From Polaromonas sp. 39-63-25 (GTDB lineage Bacteria; Pseudomonadota; Gammaproteobacteria; Burkholderiales; Burkholderiaceae_C), in NCBI RefSeq assembly GCF_002278925.1, contig NZ_NCJH01000007.1, positions 336,891 through 400,890 of the forward strand: a stretch of DNA of 64,000 nucleotides, given 5' to 3'. Of the stretch, positions 41,498 to 49,378 are shown piece by piece. The notes below the pieces were generated by a model, which worked only from the letters and a program-made list of their open reading frames with translations, made no database searches and was not told the DNA's origin. The position numbers and the translations under genes are program-made. How positions within the stretch are numbered: the first letter of the stretch is position 1; every line of letters begins with the position of its first letter.

Positions 41498-42622
41498 ATG
41501 TCTATTATGGGTGGCTACGGTGGTTATGGCGGCTATGGCGGCTACGGTGGTTATGGCGGGTACGGAGGCTATGGCGGGTACGGAGGCTACGGTGGTTATG
41601 GCGGTCCCGCTCCGGAAGCCGGCCCCTTGCTCGCGGAAGCAATGACCAAAAGCCGGGGTGCCCTTGTGGGACCTTTTCAAGGTGCGACCGTACCCTTTAC
41701 CCTGCCGGTTCCCTTGGACAAACCAGACCGGCTGGCGGAGTGGAGTGTTGTACCGCGCTTGCAAGCGTGTGAACTGGAGTTTCTCTCCGGCCTGTACTTT
41801 GATGTCAACCAGTCACGTGATGCGATGACGGTTGGTTTTGTTGATCTCAACAAAAAATCTCTCAAGAGAGTGCAGTTGGCTCGACTCGTCCGGCCAACGG
41901 CATCCATATTCCGCCAGCAAGTCGATCTGGTGGCAAATTACGCAGAACTTCGCGAGGACAGGGGTAGCGAAGTCTTGGCCCAAACCTCACCTTCGCATGC
42001 GCCTTTTTGGGGCTCCATCGTCGGTCTTCAGGATCACCGCCATAAGTGGACACAGGAGCTGATCACTCTTGCGTTGATGTTGGTGGTCGACGTGGAGATG
42101 CGGTTCAAACACGCCTTCGCATGTCCCCGCCCAATGGCATTGTCACCTCAGATTCAACCAATGATTCCGACTCCCGGGCACGGAAGCTGGCCCAGCGGCC
42201 ATTCGACCGAGGCTTTTGCGGTTGTCACAGTGTTGGAGGCCCTGATCAACAGCGCCAACGGAACGGGGGCCAAATATAACGAACAGTTGCAGAGACAAGC
42301 AGCACGCATTGCGGTGAATCGCACGGTCGCCGGTGTGCACTATCCCGTCGACAGCGCGGTCGGACGAATGCTTGGTACCGCACTGGCAGACTTTTTTGTT
42401 GCTCGCTGCACAGGCAAGATCAAGCTTCACGAACGCGGATTCAACGGCCCCAGGTTTCACGGCCCCAAAGACCAGGTGCTGGACTTCGATCCCCGCGTGT
42501 CCATGATCGACAACAAGAGCGGCTATTACGAGTACGGGTCAACGGCATCGGCCATTGCCGCCTCACCGCTGCTCGAATTCATGTGGACCAAAGCCGCCAA
42601 AGAGTGGCAGCCGCTCAAGTAA
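41498..42622 (+). CDS. PAP2/vanadium-haloperoxidase-fold enzyme with (Gly-Gly-Tyr)10 N-terminus
   Basis: 374 residues. After MSIM come ten GGY triplets and GGP, then a helical domain. The PAP2/VHPO signature is complete: K-X6-RP in 'FKHAFACPRPMAL', 'PSGHSTEAF', and R-X5-H-X3-D in 'NRTVAGVHYPVDSAVG'. Members are acid phosphatases or, with vanadate, haloperoxidases; I cannot tell which. No signal peptide or clear membrane segment is seen, unusual for this family. AGGAGG precedes ATG 41498. A protease gene starts 7 bases after its stop, so they are coupled. Confidence 0.88.
   Translation: MSIMGGYGGYGGYGGYGGYGGYGGYGGYGGYGGYGGPAPEAGPLLAEAMTKSRGALVGPFQGATVPFTLPVPLDKPDRLAEWSVVPRLQACELEFLSGLYFDVNQSRDAMTVGFVDLNKKSLKRVQLARLVRPTASIFRQQVDLVANYAELREDRGSEVLAQTSPSHAPFWGSIVGLQDHRHKWTQELITLALMLVVDVEMRFKHAFACPRPMALSPQIQPMIPTPGHGSWPSGHSTEAFAVVTVLEALINSANGTGAKYNEQLQRQAARIAVNRTVAGVHYPVDSAVGRMLGTALADFFVARCTGKIKLHERGFNGPRFHGPKDQVLDFDPRVSMIDNKSGYYEYGSTASAIAASPLLEFMWTKAAKEWQPLK
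41510..41599 (+). repeat. Ten tandem 9-base Gly-Gly-Tyr codon triplets
   Basis: Units such as GGTGGCTAC, GGCGGCTAT, GGCGGGTAC and GGAGGCTAT repeat in frame. Glycine uses GGT, GGC, GGA and GGG and tyrosine uses TAC and TAT, so the protein pattern is uniform while the DNA varies. That suggests selection on the peptide rather than a recent slippage. Confidence 0.9.
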
Positions 42623-42628
42623 GCCGCC

Positions 42629-44599
42629 ATGAGCTGGACCAAACTGCCCAAGGGCGAGTTCACGGGCATCGATTGGGCCAAGCCCAGTGCCACCAACGGT
42701 TTTGACCCTTACCTGGTATGGGCCGAGGCTGACAACTTTTCGGGCTACGGCAACAAGCGGCCAAAGTGGTTGCCGGTTGCCATCGAACTCAAGTCGGGTA
42801 CGACGGTGCAACAGCTTATTGCTGCCGCGTCGCCCAAATGGCTGCATGTGCCGCCCGCTTACACCAGCCGCGCTGCGCCCAAGGGCTTGCGCTTTTGCAC
42901 GGCGCGCGTCAGGCCGGCGTTTTTCAAACAGCTGCAGCCGGGCGGCAGTTTGCATGCGCTGGTGCTGCGGCTTGAGTTGGGCTTGCCTGCGGCGGAGTAT
43001 GCCGACGACTCGGCGGTGAATCCGCCGGCAAACCCGCCCGTGCATTCGAGCGGCCCAGCCTGGCAGGCCGAGACTCAGGCCGAAGGTCTGCTGTCCGGCA
43101 ACGTCCTGGCGCTGATCGACGACAGCCTGGCGCTGGCTCATGCCAATTTTCTTCATCAGGGCAAGGCGCGCACCCGCTACTTCTGGCGGCAGGACGCCCA
43201 AGGCAAGGGCCGCACACCGCAAAGCATGGGCTATGGCCACGAGTTGACCGCCGCCGACATCAATGCCGCCATGCAGGCCAACACCTACAACGGTTTGGTG
43301 GACGAAAGTGCCGTCTACGTTGCGCTGGGGCTGTCCACCCTGGGCAGAAAAATGCCCAGGCGCGAGCACTTCTTTCATGCGCTGGATACGTCCGTCAGTC
43401 ACGGCACCCATGTCATGGATCTGGCGGCCGGTCCGCGCACGCTGCTGGCGCAAGTTGCCAATTTGCCGCCCACGTTTGACGCACCGCCCAGCTGGGCGCT
43501 GGCCGATGACGATGCCAGCCGGGCGGCCTTGATTGCCGTGCAACTGGACTATGACACGGTGCGCGACACCTCGGGCGGCTCAATGAACGTGCATGTGCTC
43601 GACGGGTTGATGTATGTCCTGTCGCGCTGCGCGGACGACGCCAAGGTGACGGCCAACATCAGCTTCGGCACGCTGGCCGGCCCGCATGACGGGACATCGC
43701 TGCTGGAAGCTGCCATGGATGAGCTGATTGGCTTGCTGCAGGGGCGTCTGCAGATCGCACTGGCTGCCGGCAACAGCTACCAGCTGCGCACGCACGCCAA
43801 TGCAACGCTATTAAAAAAAGAGCGAGCTGCGCTTCATTGGCGGGCGCTACCCGACGATTCGACCCAAAGTTTTGTGGAGTTATGGGTTGAGGAAGACCGC
43901 GACGGTCTGGAGATCACCATCACCCCGCCGGGGCGCGCGGCCTTGCCCCCGCTGAAGTTTGGCGAGTCGAGAATGTGGACGGGCGGCGGCAAGCAACCGT
44001 TGTGCGCGCTGATATACCCAAAGACAGTCGCTACCGGCCGACGCGGCACTTGCGCCCTGCTCGCGGTCGCGCCCACGTTCAGTTTTGACGACAAGACGGC
44101 GACCGCACCCAGCGGGGTGTGGCAAATCACGCTGACCAATACCGGCAAGAAGGCGGTCACCGTGGACGCTTATGTGGAGCGGGACGACGTGGTCATCGGC
44201 ACCCGCGGTGGCGCCCGACAGTCACACTTCGAGGACGCGTGGTATGACACCAGCGGGAACCCGGACTCCTTCGTGGACCATCCCGACAACCCAAGCCTGA
44301 TCCGGCGCAGCGGAAGCTTCAACAGCATCGCCACAGGCAGCAAGACCGTGTCGGTAGGCGGTACGCGGATCACCGGGCCGCGCTGGGCCCACTATTCCCC
44401 GCAGAAACCTGACCCCGATGCAGGGCGGGTTCAGCGCCCGGGGGTAACCAGGATTCCCGATGCGCAAGCGTTCAGCGACGAGAACCCGGCAACGCTGGGC
44501 GTGAATGCGGCCGGAACGCGCAGTGGCGCGGCGGTACGCCTGATGGGCACCAGTGATGCGTCACCCCAGGAAGCCAGGCGGATTCTGAACGGCATGTAG
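42629..44599 (+). CDS. Subtilisin-like (S8) serine protease
   Basis: 656 residues. The catalytic set is visible: Asp in 'VLALIDDSLALAH' (about 170), His in 'SVSHGTHVMDLAAG' (about 257), oxyanion Asn in 'IALAAGNSYQ' (about 380) and Ser in 'RLMGTSDASPQEA' (about 640). A long insertion between Asn and Ser includes a beta-rich segment ('ELWVEEDRDGLEITITP'). No signal peptide or prodomain is obvious, so it may act inside the cell or be exported by another route. Possible substrates include its operon partner. A repeat fragment lies at 43804. Confidence 0.85.
   Translation: MSWTKLPKGEFTGIDWAKPSATNGFDPYLVWAEADNFSGYGNKRPKWLPVAIELKSGTTVQQLIAAASPKWLHVPPAYTSRAAPKGLRFCTARVRPAFFKQLQPGGSLHALVLRLELGLPAAEYADDSAVNPPANPPVHSSGPAWQAETQAEGLLSGNVLALIDDSLALAHANFLHQGKARTRYFWRQDAQGKGRTPQSMGYGHELTAADINAAMQANTYNGLVDESAVYVALGLSTLGRKMPRREHFFHALDTSVSHGTHVMDLAAGPRTLLAQVANLPPTFDAPPSWALADDDASRAALIAVQLDYDTVRDTSGGSMNVHVLDGLMYVLSRCADDAKVTANISFGTLAGPHDGTSLLEAAMDELIGLLQGRLQIALAAGNSYQLRTHANATLLKKERAALHWRALPDDSTQSFVELWVEEDRDGLEITITPPGRAALPPLKFGESRMWTGGGKQPLCALIYPKTVATGRRGTCALLAVAPTFSFDDKTATAPSGVWQITLTNTGKKAVTVDAYVERDDVVIGTRGGARQSHFEDAWYDTSGNPDSFVDHPDNPSLIRRSGSFNSIATGSKTVSVGGTRITGPRWAHYSPQKPDPDAGRVQRPGVTRIPDAQAFSDENPATLGVNAAGTRSGAAVRLMGTSDASPQEARRILNGM
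43804..43850 (+). repeat. ATAGC-type repeat fragment inside the S8 protease gene
   Basis: 'acgctattaaaaaaagagcg' then AGCTGCGCTTC and GGCGGGCGC, resembling the first half of the dispersed family. It encodes the stretch LLKKERAALHWRAL after the oxyanion Asn. Confidence 0.4.
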
Positions 44600-44874
44600 G
44601 CTTGGCAGGAGATGCAGCGAAACCGGGTCGGTGTGAATCACGGGCCTGTGAAGGATCCGCAAGCGGACGGGTACTTTCGGCAAGGCCGCAGCTGTTGACA
44701 ACAACGCAACACTTTGCACCGTGGCGTCGCTCGCTGATGGCCTAAAGCTCCTGCCCCCGGTTCACCCTCTTTTCACGGGAGAGAGTTGGCCCTACACTCA
44801 GCGTGGATTTACAGTACGTTGCAATTTTTACGCCGAACCAGCAATTTCATCAACCGTAACCGCAGGAGAGATTT
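44600..44874. other. 275-base intergenic region before the Lys-tail gene
   Basis: No convincing gene. A short TCCGC-AA-GCGGA hairpin (44656-44667) and a TTGACA at 44695-44700 without a good -10 are seen. AGGAG lies 8-12 bases before ATG 44875. A promoter for the 44875-46082 pair is plausible but not identified. Confidence 0.4.
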
Positions 44875-45402
44875 ATGGGCTATTTCATGAAAGAGCATGA
44901 CATCCACGTTGGAAGTCTGCTTGACCAATTGAATGTACGTTTCGGACCAACGCCTGACAAGAAAACGCATTTTGGTGGCATCGACGAAATGGTGGCACTG
45001 CAAAAAGAGTTCAAGATTTTCAAAAAGGGCCGCTCGTTCAAGAGCAGCGTGGCAGTCCTCAATATCGGTGCGTCCAATGCCGAGGCCAAGAACCGCATGC
45101 ACGACTATTTCACCAATCTCAGCAAGCATGACTCGAATGTCGCTGGCCAGAACGGCGACGTGGCCATTGTCAACGCCATGGCGCGCAACCTTGCTTCAAA
45201 AAGCCCGCTGCCGGTCTATTTCACATTTCATGACATGCGGGCAGAAAAGGGCAACACACGTGTGCTGATCAAGGAGAAGGACCGGCCGGTCGCCTATTTC
45301 AACCAGGATTACCTGACCATCTCCCTGCCCACCATGGCGCTCAAGGCAGCAAAACCAACAGCCAAACCTGCGGCAAAAGCGGCCAAGAAAACGGCCAAGT
45401 GA
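44875..45402 (+). CDS. Unknown protein with histone-like Lys/Ala C-terminal tail
   Basis: 175 residues. A globular part of about 155 residues ('HVGSLLDQLNVRFGPTPDKK', 'VYFTFHDMRAEKGNTRVLI') is followed by a tail of AAKPTAKPAAKAAKK type like histone H1 or bacterial HU-like tails, which often bind nucleic acid. I do not recognise the globular part. ATG 44875 has a good AGGAG. Its stop TGA shares one base with the methyltransferase ATG (TGATG), so they are coupled. Confidence 0.8.
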   Translation: MGYFMKEHDIHVGSLLDQLNVRFGPTPDKKTHFGGIDEMVALQKEFKIFKKGRSFKSSVAVLNIGASNAEAKNRMHDYFTNLSKHDSNVAGQNGDVAIVNAMARNLASKSPLPVYFTFHDMRAEKGNTRVLIKEKDRPVAYFNQDYLTISLPTMALKAAKPTAKPAAKAAKKTAK

Positions 45403-46082
45403 TGAAAGCGGGGGCGGGCACCATCGCCATCACCAGGGCGTCCTCCCCCGATCCGCGGCTTGTCCAGGTGCACTCGGGCATTGAGCGTTATTACTCACAA
45501 AAAGTTCTCGCACATGGCGCGACTGCCCTCGGGGTGGACTGGACTTGCCAGCCAACCCAGGAACTTCGCTTTGTGCAACTCATCAAGTTGTGCGACTTCC
45601 GCCAGCCGTTCTCGCTAAACGATGTGGGCTGCGGTTATGGCGCGCTGCTGGCCTTTCTGGCCAAACGGCATCGGGGCGCAAAGGTGGACTACCTCGGCAC
45701 CGACCTCTCTCAGGCCATGATCGACCAGGCCAAACCGTCCCCGCGCCCCTCCATGCGCTCTCAGTTTGTGGTGACCGGTGACATTCCCCGCGTGGCCGAC
45801 TACTCGGTCGCCAGCGGCATTTTTAATGTGAAGCTGAACCAGCCCACGGTCCGCTGGACGCTTTTCATCCAGCAGACGCTGGCCGGGATGCATGCCGCAA
45901 GCCGTCTTGGTTTTGCAGTCAACTTCCTGGCGCCTCCTGGGCCGGACATGCAGGCCATCCCAGAGCTCTACCGTGTGTCACCGGATGTGTGGGCAAGCCA
46001 CTGCGAGCGGCAGTTCGGAGCAAAAGTGGAGCTGATCGAAGGCTACGGCATGCGCGAATTCACGCTGCTTGTCCGACGCTGA
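45402..46082 (+). CDS. SAM-dependent methyltransferase
   Basis: 226 residues, class I Rossmann fold. SAM motif I is 'LNDVGCGYGALLAFLA' and the acidic residue of motif II is in 'DYLGTDLSQAMIDQA'. The usual NPPY-type motif of DNA methylases is absent ('GIFNVKLNQP' instead), so a small molecule or protein is more likely to be methylated. Coupled to the upstream Lys-tail gene, which might be its substrate. The last 23 bases overlap the convergent AAA-cyclase gene. Confidence 0.82.
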   Translation: MKAGAGTIAITRASSPDPRLVQVHSGIERYYSQKVLAHGATALGVDWTCQPTQELRFVQLIKLCDFRQPFSLNDVGCGYGALLAFLAKRHRGAKVDYLGTDLSQAMIDQAKPSPRPSMRSQFVVTGDIPRVADYSVASGIFNVKLNQPTVRWTLFIQQTLAGMHAASRLGFAVNFLAPPGPDMQAIPELYRVSPDVWASHCERQFGAKVELIEGYGMREFTLLVRR

Positions 46083-49000
46083 CCCCAGTGTTTTCGGGGG
46101 GCTGATGGATCAGCATGGCCAGACGGGCCCGTTCGCGCAGCAAGGTCGACTCATAAATCGAGGCACCGGTCAGCTGCACCAGCGCCTCGGCCTCCGCAAA
46201 CAGGGCCTGCGCATCGGCCACCCGCGCCAGCCCGTGGGTATCCAGCGTTGCCGATGCCAGGGTGATCAGGGCGCGACACTCCGGCAGCCGCGTACTGCGC
46301 TGGCGCGAAATGGCGATCGCCTCACTGGCAGCGGCCAGGGCTTGCTCAAAACTCCCCAAGCCCCGATAACACTCGGCGAGGCTGGCCAGGATTTCGGTTT
46401 CAAACTCCATCGCAACCTGGTCACTCCTGACAAGTGCCAATGCCTCCGAATAGGTACGTGCCGCAGTGTCAAAGTCGCCACCAATGCTTGCCACCGTAGC
46501 GCGACAACTCAACGCAAAAACCCGCAGGTAAGGACTTTCGTATTTTGCAGCGATCTCGGCGACATAAGCGTAATGTGCCTCTGCCAGCGCGGCATCGTGG
46601 CGACACCAAGCCAGTTCTATATAGCCGAAGCGGGCGAACTGCAGGATCACCGGGTCATTTGATGATTGCCCCATGTCCAGCAACTCCTTCAGGCACTGCT
46701 CGGCTTCATCCAGACGCCCCAGCCGCGTCAGCAACCGGCCCCGCATCCCCATGACCCAGTGTTCGATGCTGAAGCCAATCCATTCGCGGTCGAACCTGTC
46801 AATCTCCCCGATGTCACGAAGCGCGCTGCTGTTTGCCTCCAGGGCTTCGCCCAGCATGCCGGCCCAGGCATAGGCCTGACTCAATGCGGCATTGATCATC
46901 GCAGCGCGCCCCGGGTCGGCACCAGGCGCCATCAGTGATTGCGCTTTCTGAAGACGTTCAACATAACCGTCCGCAGGGCCTCCGCTGGCCTGGAGCATTC
47001 TGCCTTCAGCCATCACCAGCAATTGAATCAGTCTGCCGTCCACCTCACCGGCAAGTTCCATGGCTTCGTCGATAAAGGGCTGCACCTCCTGCAGGGTCAA
47101 CCCCTCGCGCCAGCCGAGCACGCAGATCTGGCCGCCGGCCCGAACACGCAGGTTGTCGGTTCTGGCAGACCGGGGTTGCTCCTGCAGGAGCGCCCGCACC
47201 TTGTGCCAATGCTTGATCGCCAGCGCCGAGTTGGTGGAGCCCACCCACTGCGCGGCACGTGCGGCATGGCTCGCAGCCTCGAGGAATTGCCCTGCCGACT
47301 CGTAGTGGTAGGCAATCAGGCCCGCATACTCATCGAGCTGATCGCGGTAATACACTTCCATCGCCACCGCCACCGCGCCGTGGAGCGGGCCGCGGCGCAC
47401 CTTGAGCTGCGCGCTGTAGGCCACTTCCTGGATCAGGGGGTGGCGAAAGGTGAAGCGGCGGCCACCCACGGCAGGCTGCGGCAGGATAAGTTCAGCGTGA
47501 CACAGGCCATCGAGCCCTTTTTCGATCACCTTGGCCAGCGGGCTGGCCATGTGTTCCAGCACGGCGAGCGGGATCTCCTTGCCGATGATGGCGCACATCT
47601 GCAGCAGGGTTTTTTCGGGCTCGCCCAGACGGTCAAGGCGGGCGCCAATCACAGCTTGCACGGTAGCGGGCAAGGCCCGCTCTATCGCCTCCAGCCCTCC
47701 GGCGCGAAGATCGGAGCCCTCCAGAAAATAGCCGCGGTCGACCAGCGAACGCACCAGCTCTTCTGCAAAAAAAGGATTGCCGCCGCTTCGCGCTGCCACC
47801 AGTTCACAGATGTCCTGGAGTTCGGCACGGGGCCCGATCAGCACCCTGACGAGATGCTCTGTTTCCCTGAGGCTCAATTGCCCGAGGTCGATTTTTTCGA
47901 AGTTTTCAAACTGGGCCCAAGGCAGGCGGTACGACGGCCGGAAATTGAGGACCACCATGGTCTGGGTGCCGGCGGCCGCCTCAACCAGTGTCGCAACGAA
48001 CTCTTCGCTGGCCTCGTCCAGCCAGTGGAGGTCTTCGATGAGAATCACCGACGTCGTGGCCGCATCATGCTTGACCAGCTCGCGCACCACATTGAGCAAC
48101 CTGGTGTGGCGCGCCTTGGGACTGAGCGCGGACGGCGCGCTGCCGGCCTGCGCCACCCCGAGAAATTCGTACAGCAAGGCCAGGTCGGCTTCCGCCGGGG
48201 AGCCGAGCTCGGCCATGCGCTCGACAATCCGGCTTCTGGCGGCGGCGGCATCGTCGGCAGGCAGAATGCGGAAAAAGAAGGTTCTGAGAAGGCTCAACCC
48301 CGGCTGCAGGGGCGTTGCGTGGCCATAAGGCTGTGCACGCACCTCAAAAACGGGAACCTGCCTGGCCCGGCACCACTGGACGAACTCGTGGCACAGCCGG
48401 CTCTTGCCCGCACCGGGTTCACCCGAGATGCCCACCACCCGGGCCTGCCCTAGCTCGGTGACGAGCAGGGCCTGCTTGAGAAGATCACTTTCCCGGTCCC
48501 GACCAAGAAAGGGTGTCAGGCTGGCCGGATGAAAATGCTGGTCCGACGAGGCCATCCTGAACCCCGTCAAGGCATAGATCGCGGATTGCCCTGAGATCCC
48601 CTTCAGGACATGCTGCCCCATGGGCTGCACCTCACAGAGAGTGCGAACCAGCGCATAACAGCTTTCGGTCAGGCAAATACCGCCGGGATCGGCGAGCCCC
48701 ACAACCCGGCTCGCGAGATGGATGGTGAGCCCGTGGGCTCCCCCTCCCTTGCCGTCGGCGTTCTGTGGATCCGACGCCACCTGCCCTGAATGCAAGCCGA
48801 CCCGAATGCGCAAGCCCTGGCCCTCCGGGGCGAAGGCCCGCTGCATGTCGAGCGCGGCTTCGCAGGCCAGCAAGGCGTGACCTTCCAGCGCCCTGGGCGC
48901 GCCAAAGATGGCCATGACACCGTCGCCCAGTGTTCGTATGACTGTTCCGTCAAACTTCTCGATCGAGGCGCACATCCGCGCCAAGGCAGGGCCCAGGCGA

Positions 49001-49290
49001 TCCATCGCCTGCTCGGCATCCAGGTCGGCGATCTGCTCCGTGGAGCTCACGATATCGGCGAAAAGGACGGTGGCCTGTTTGAGTTCGCCCCATGTCACGC
49101 CCGGCGGGGCGGCTGCAACACCCGGGGCGGCGCCGGCGTGGGGAGTGCCGCACGCACCACAAAAGCGCGCCGAAGGGCTGGACTCCTGGCCGCAATGGCG
49201 GCAAACCTGCGGCAAGCCCGCCCCACACCCCTCACAGAACCGGTTTCCGTCGGGGTTAACAGTCAGGCATGAGCCACAGCGCAACGACAT
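46060..49290 (-). CDS. Zinc-ribbon / class III cyclase / AAA ATPase / TPR regulator
   Basis: 1076 residues. Two N-terminal zinc ribbons (CGSC...CEGC, CRHC...CGAC) precede a class III cyclase domain (about 70-240) with metal Asp in 'VLFADIVSSTEQ' and 'IRTLGDGVMAIFG'; the usual catalytic Asn is replaced by His in 'LTIHLASRVVG'. An AAA/STAND-type ATPase follows with P-loop 'SGEPGAGKSRL' and Walker B 'VILIEDLHWLDEA', then about ten TPR-like helix pairs. I chose ATG 49290 just before the ribbons. It faces the plus-strand operon and overlaps its last gene. Confidence 0.87.
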   Translation of the reverse strand: MSLRCGSCLTVNPDGNRFCEGCGAGLPQVCRHCGQESSPSARFCGACGTPHAGAAPGVAAAPPGVTWGELKQATVLFADIVSSTEQIADLDAEQAMDRLGPALARMCASIEKFDGTVIRTLGDGVMAIFGAPRALEGHALLACEAALDMQRAFAPEGQGLRIRVGLHSGQVASDPQNADGKGGGAHGLTIHLASRVVGLADPGGICLTESCYALVRTLCEVQPMGQHVLKGISGQSAIYALTGFRMASSDQHFHPASLTPFLGRDRESDLLKQALLVTELGQARVVGISGEPGAGKSRLCHEFVQWCRARQVPVFEVRAQPYGHATPLQPGLSLLRTFFFRILPADDAAAARSRIVERMAELGSPAEADLALLYEFLGVAQAGSAPSALSPKARHTRLLNVVRELVKHDAATTSVILIEDLHWLDEASEEFVATLVEAAAGTQTMVVLNFRPSYRLPWAQFENFEKIDLGQLSLRETEHLVRVLIGPRAELQDICELVAARSGGNPFFAEELVRSLVDRGYFLEGSDLRAGGLEAIERALPATVQAVIGARLDRLGEPEKTLLQMCAIIGKEIPLAVLEHMASPLAKVIEKGLDGLCHAELILPQPAVGGRRFTFRHPLIQEVAYSAQLKVRRGPLHGAVAVAMEVYYRDQLDEYAGLIAYHYESAGQFLEAASHAARAAQWVGSTNSALAIKHWHKVRALLQEQPRSARTDNLRVRAGGQICVLGWREGLTLQEVQPFIDEAMELAGEVDGRLIQLLVMAEGRMLQASGGPADGYVERLQKAQSLMAPGADPGRAAMINAALSQAYAWAGMLGEALEANSSALRDIGEIDRFDREWIGFSIEHWVMGMRGRLLTRLGRLDEAEQCLKELLDMGQSSNDPVILQFARFGYIELAWCRHDAALAEAHYAYVAEIAAKYESPYLRVFALSCRATVASIGGDFDTAARTYSEALALVRSDQVAMEFETEILASLAECYRGLGSFEQALAAASEAIAISRQRSTRLPECRALITLASATLDTHGLARVADAQALFAEAEALVQLTGASIYESTLLRERARLAMLIHQPPENTGVSVGQAA

Positions 49291-49378
49291 TTCTTTAAGA
49301 ACTCTCAACAACACACAACGGGACCACTACGAATCGTTACACGGTACCCCTCACAAAGCAAGGCATTTGCACCCGGGT

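Noticed and set aside
41510-41599. Possible CRISPR or non-coding tandem array
   Set aside because: Units are 9 bases, in frame, without spacers, and inside a gene with a good ribosome site; they encode Gly-Gly-Tyr.
41498-46082. A RiPP (modified peptide) cluster with the GGY segment as precursor
   Set aside because: The GGY tail is fused to an enzyme of 374 residues, and no precursor-sized gene, lanthipeptide or radical-SAM enzyme is present; kept only as a processing-module hypothesis.
46939-48453. A 504-codon plus-strand open frame
   Set aside because: It is antisense to the AAA-cyclase-TPR gene, whose own motifs are convincing.
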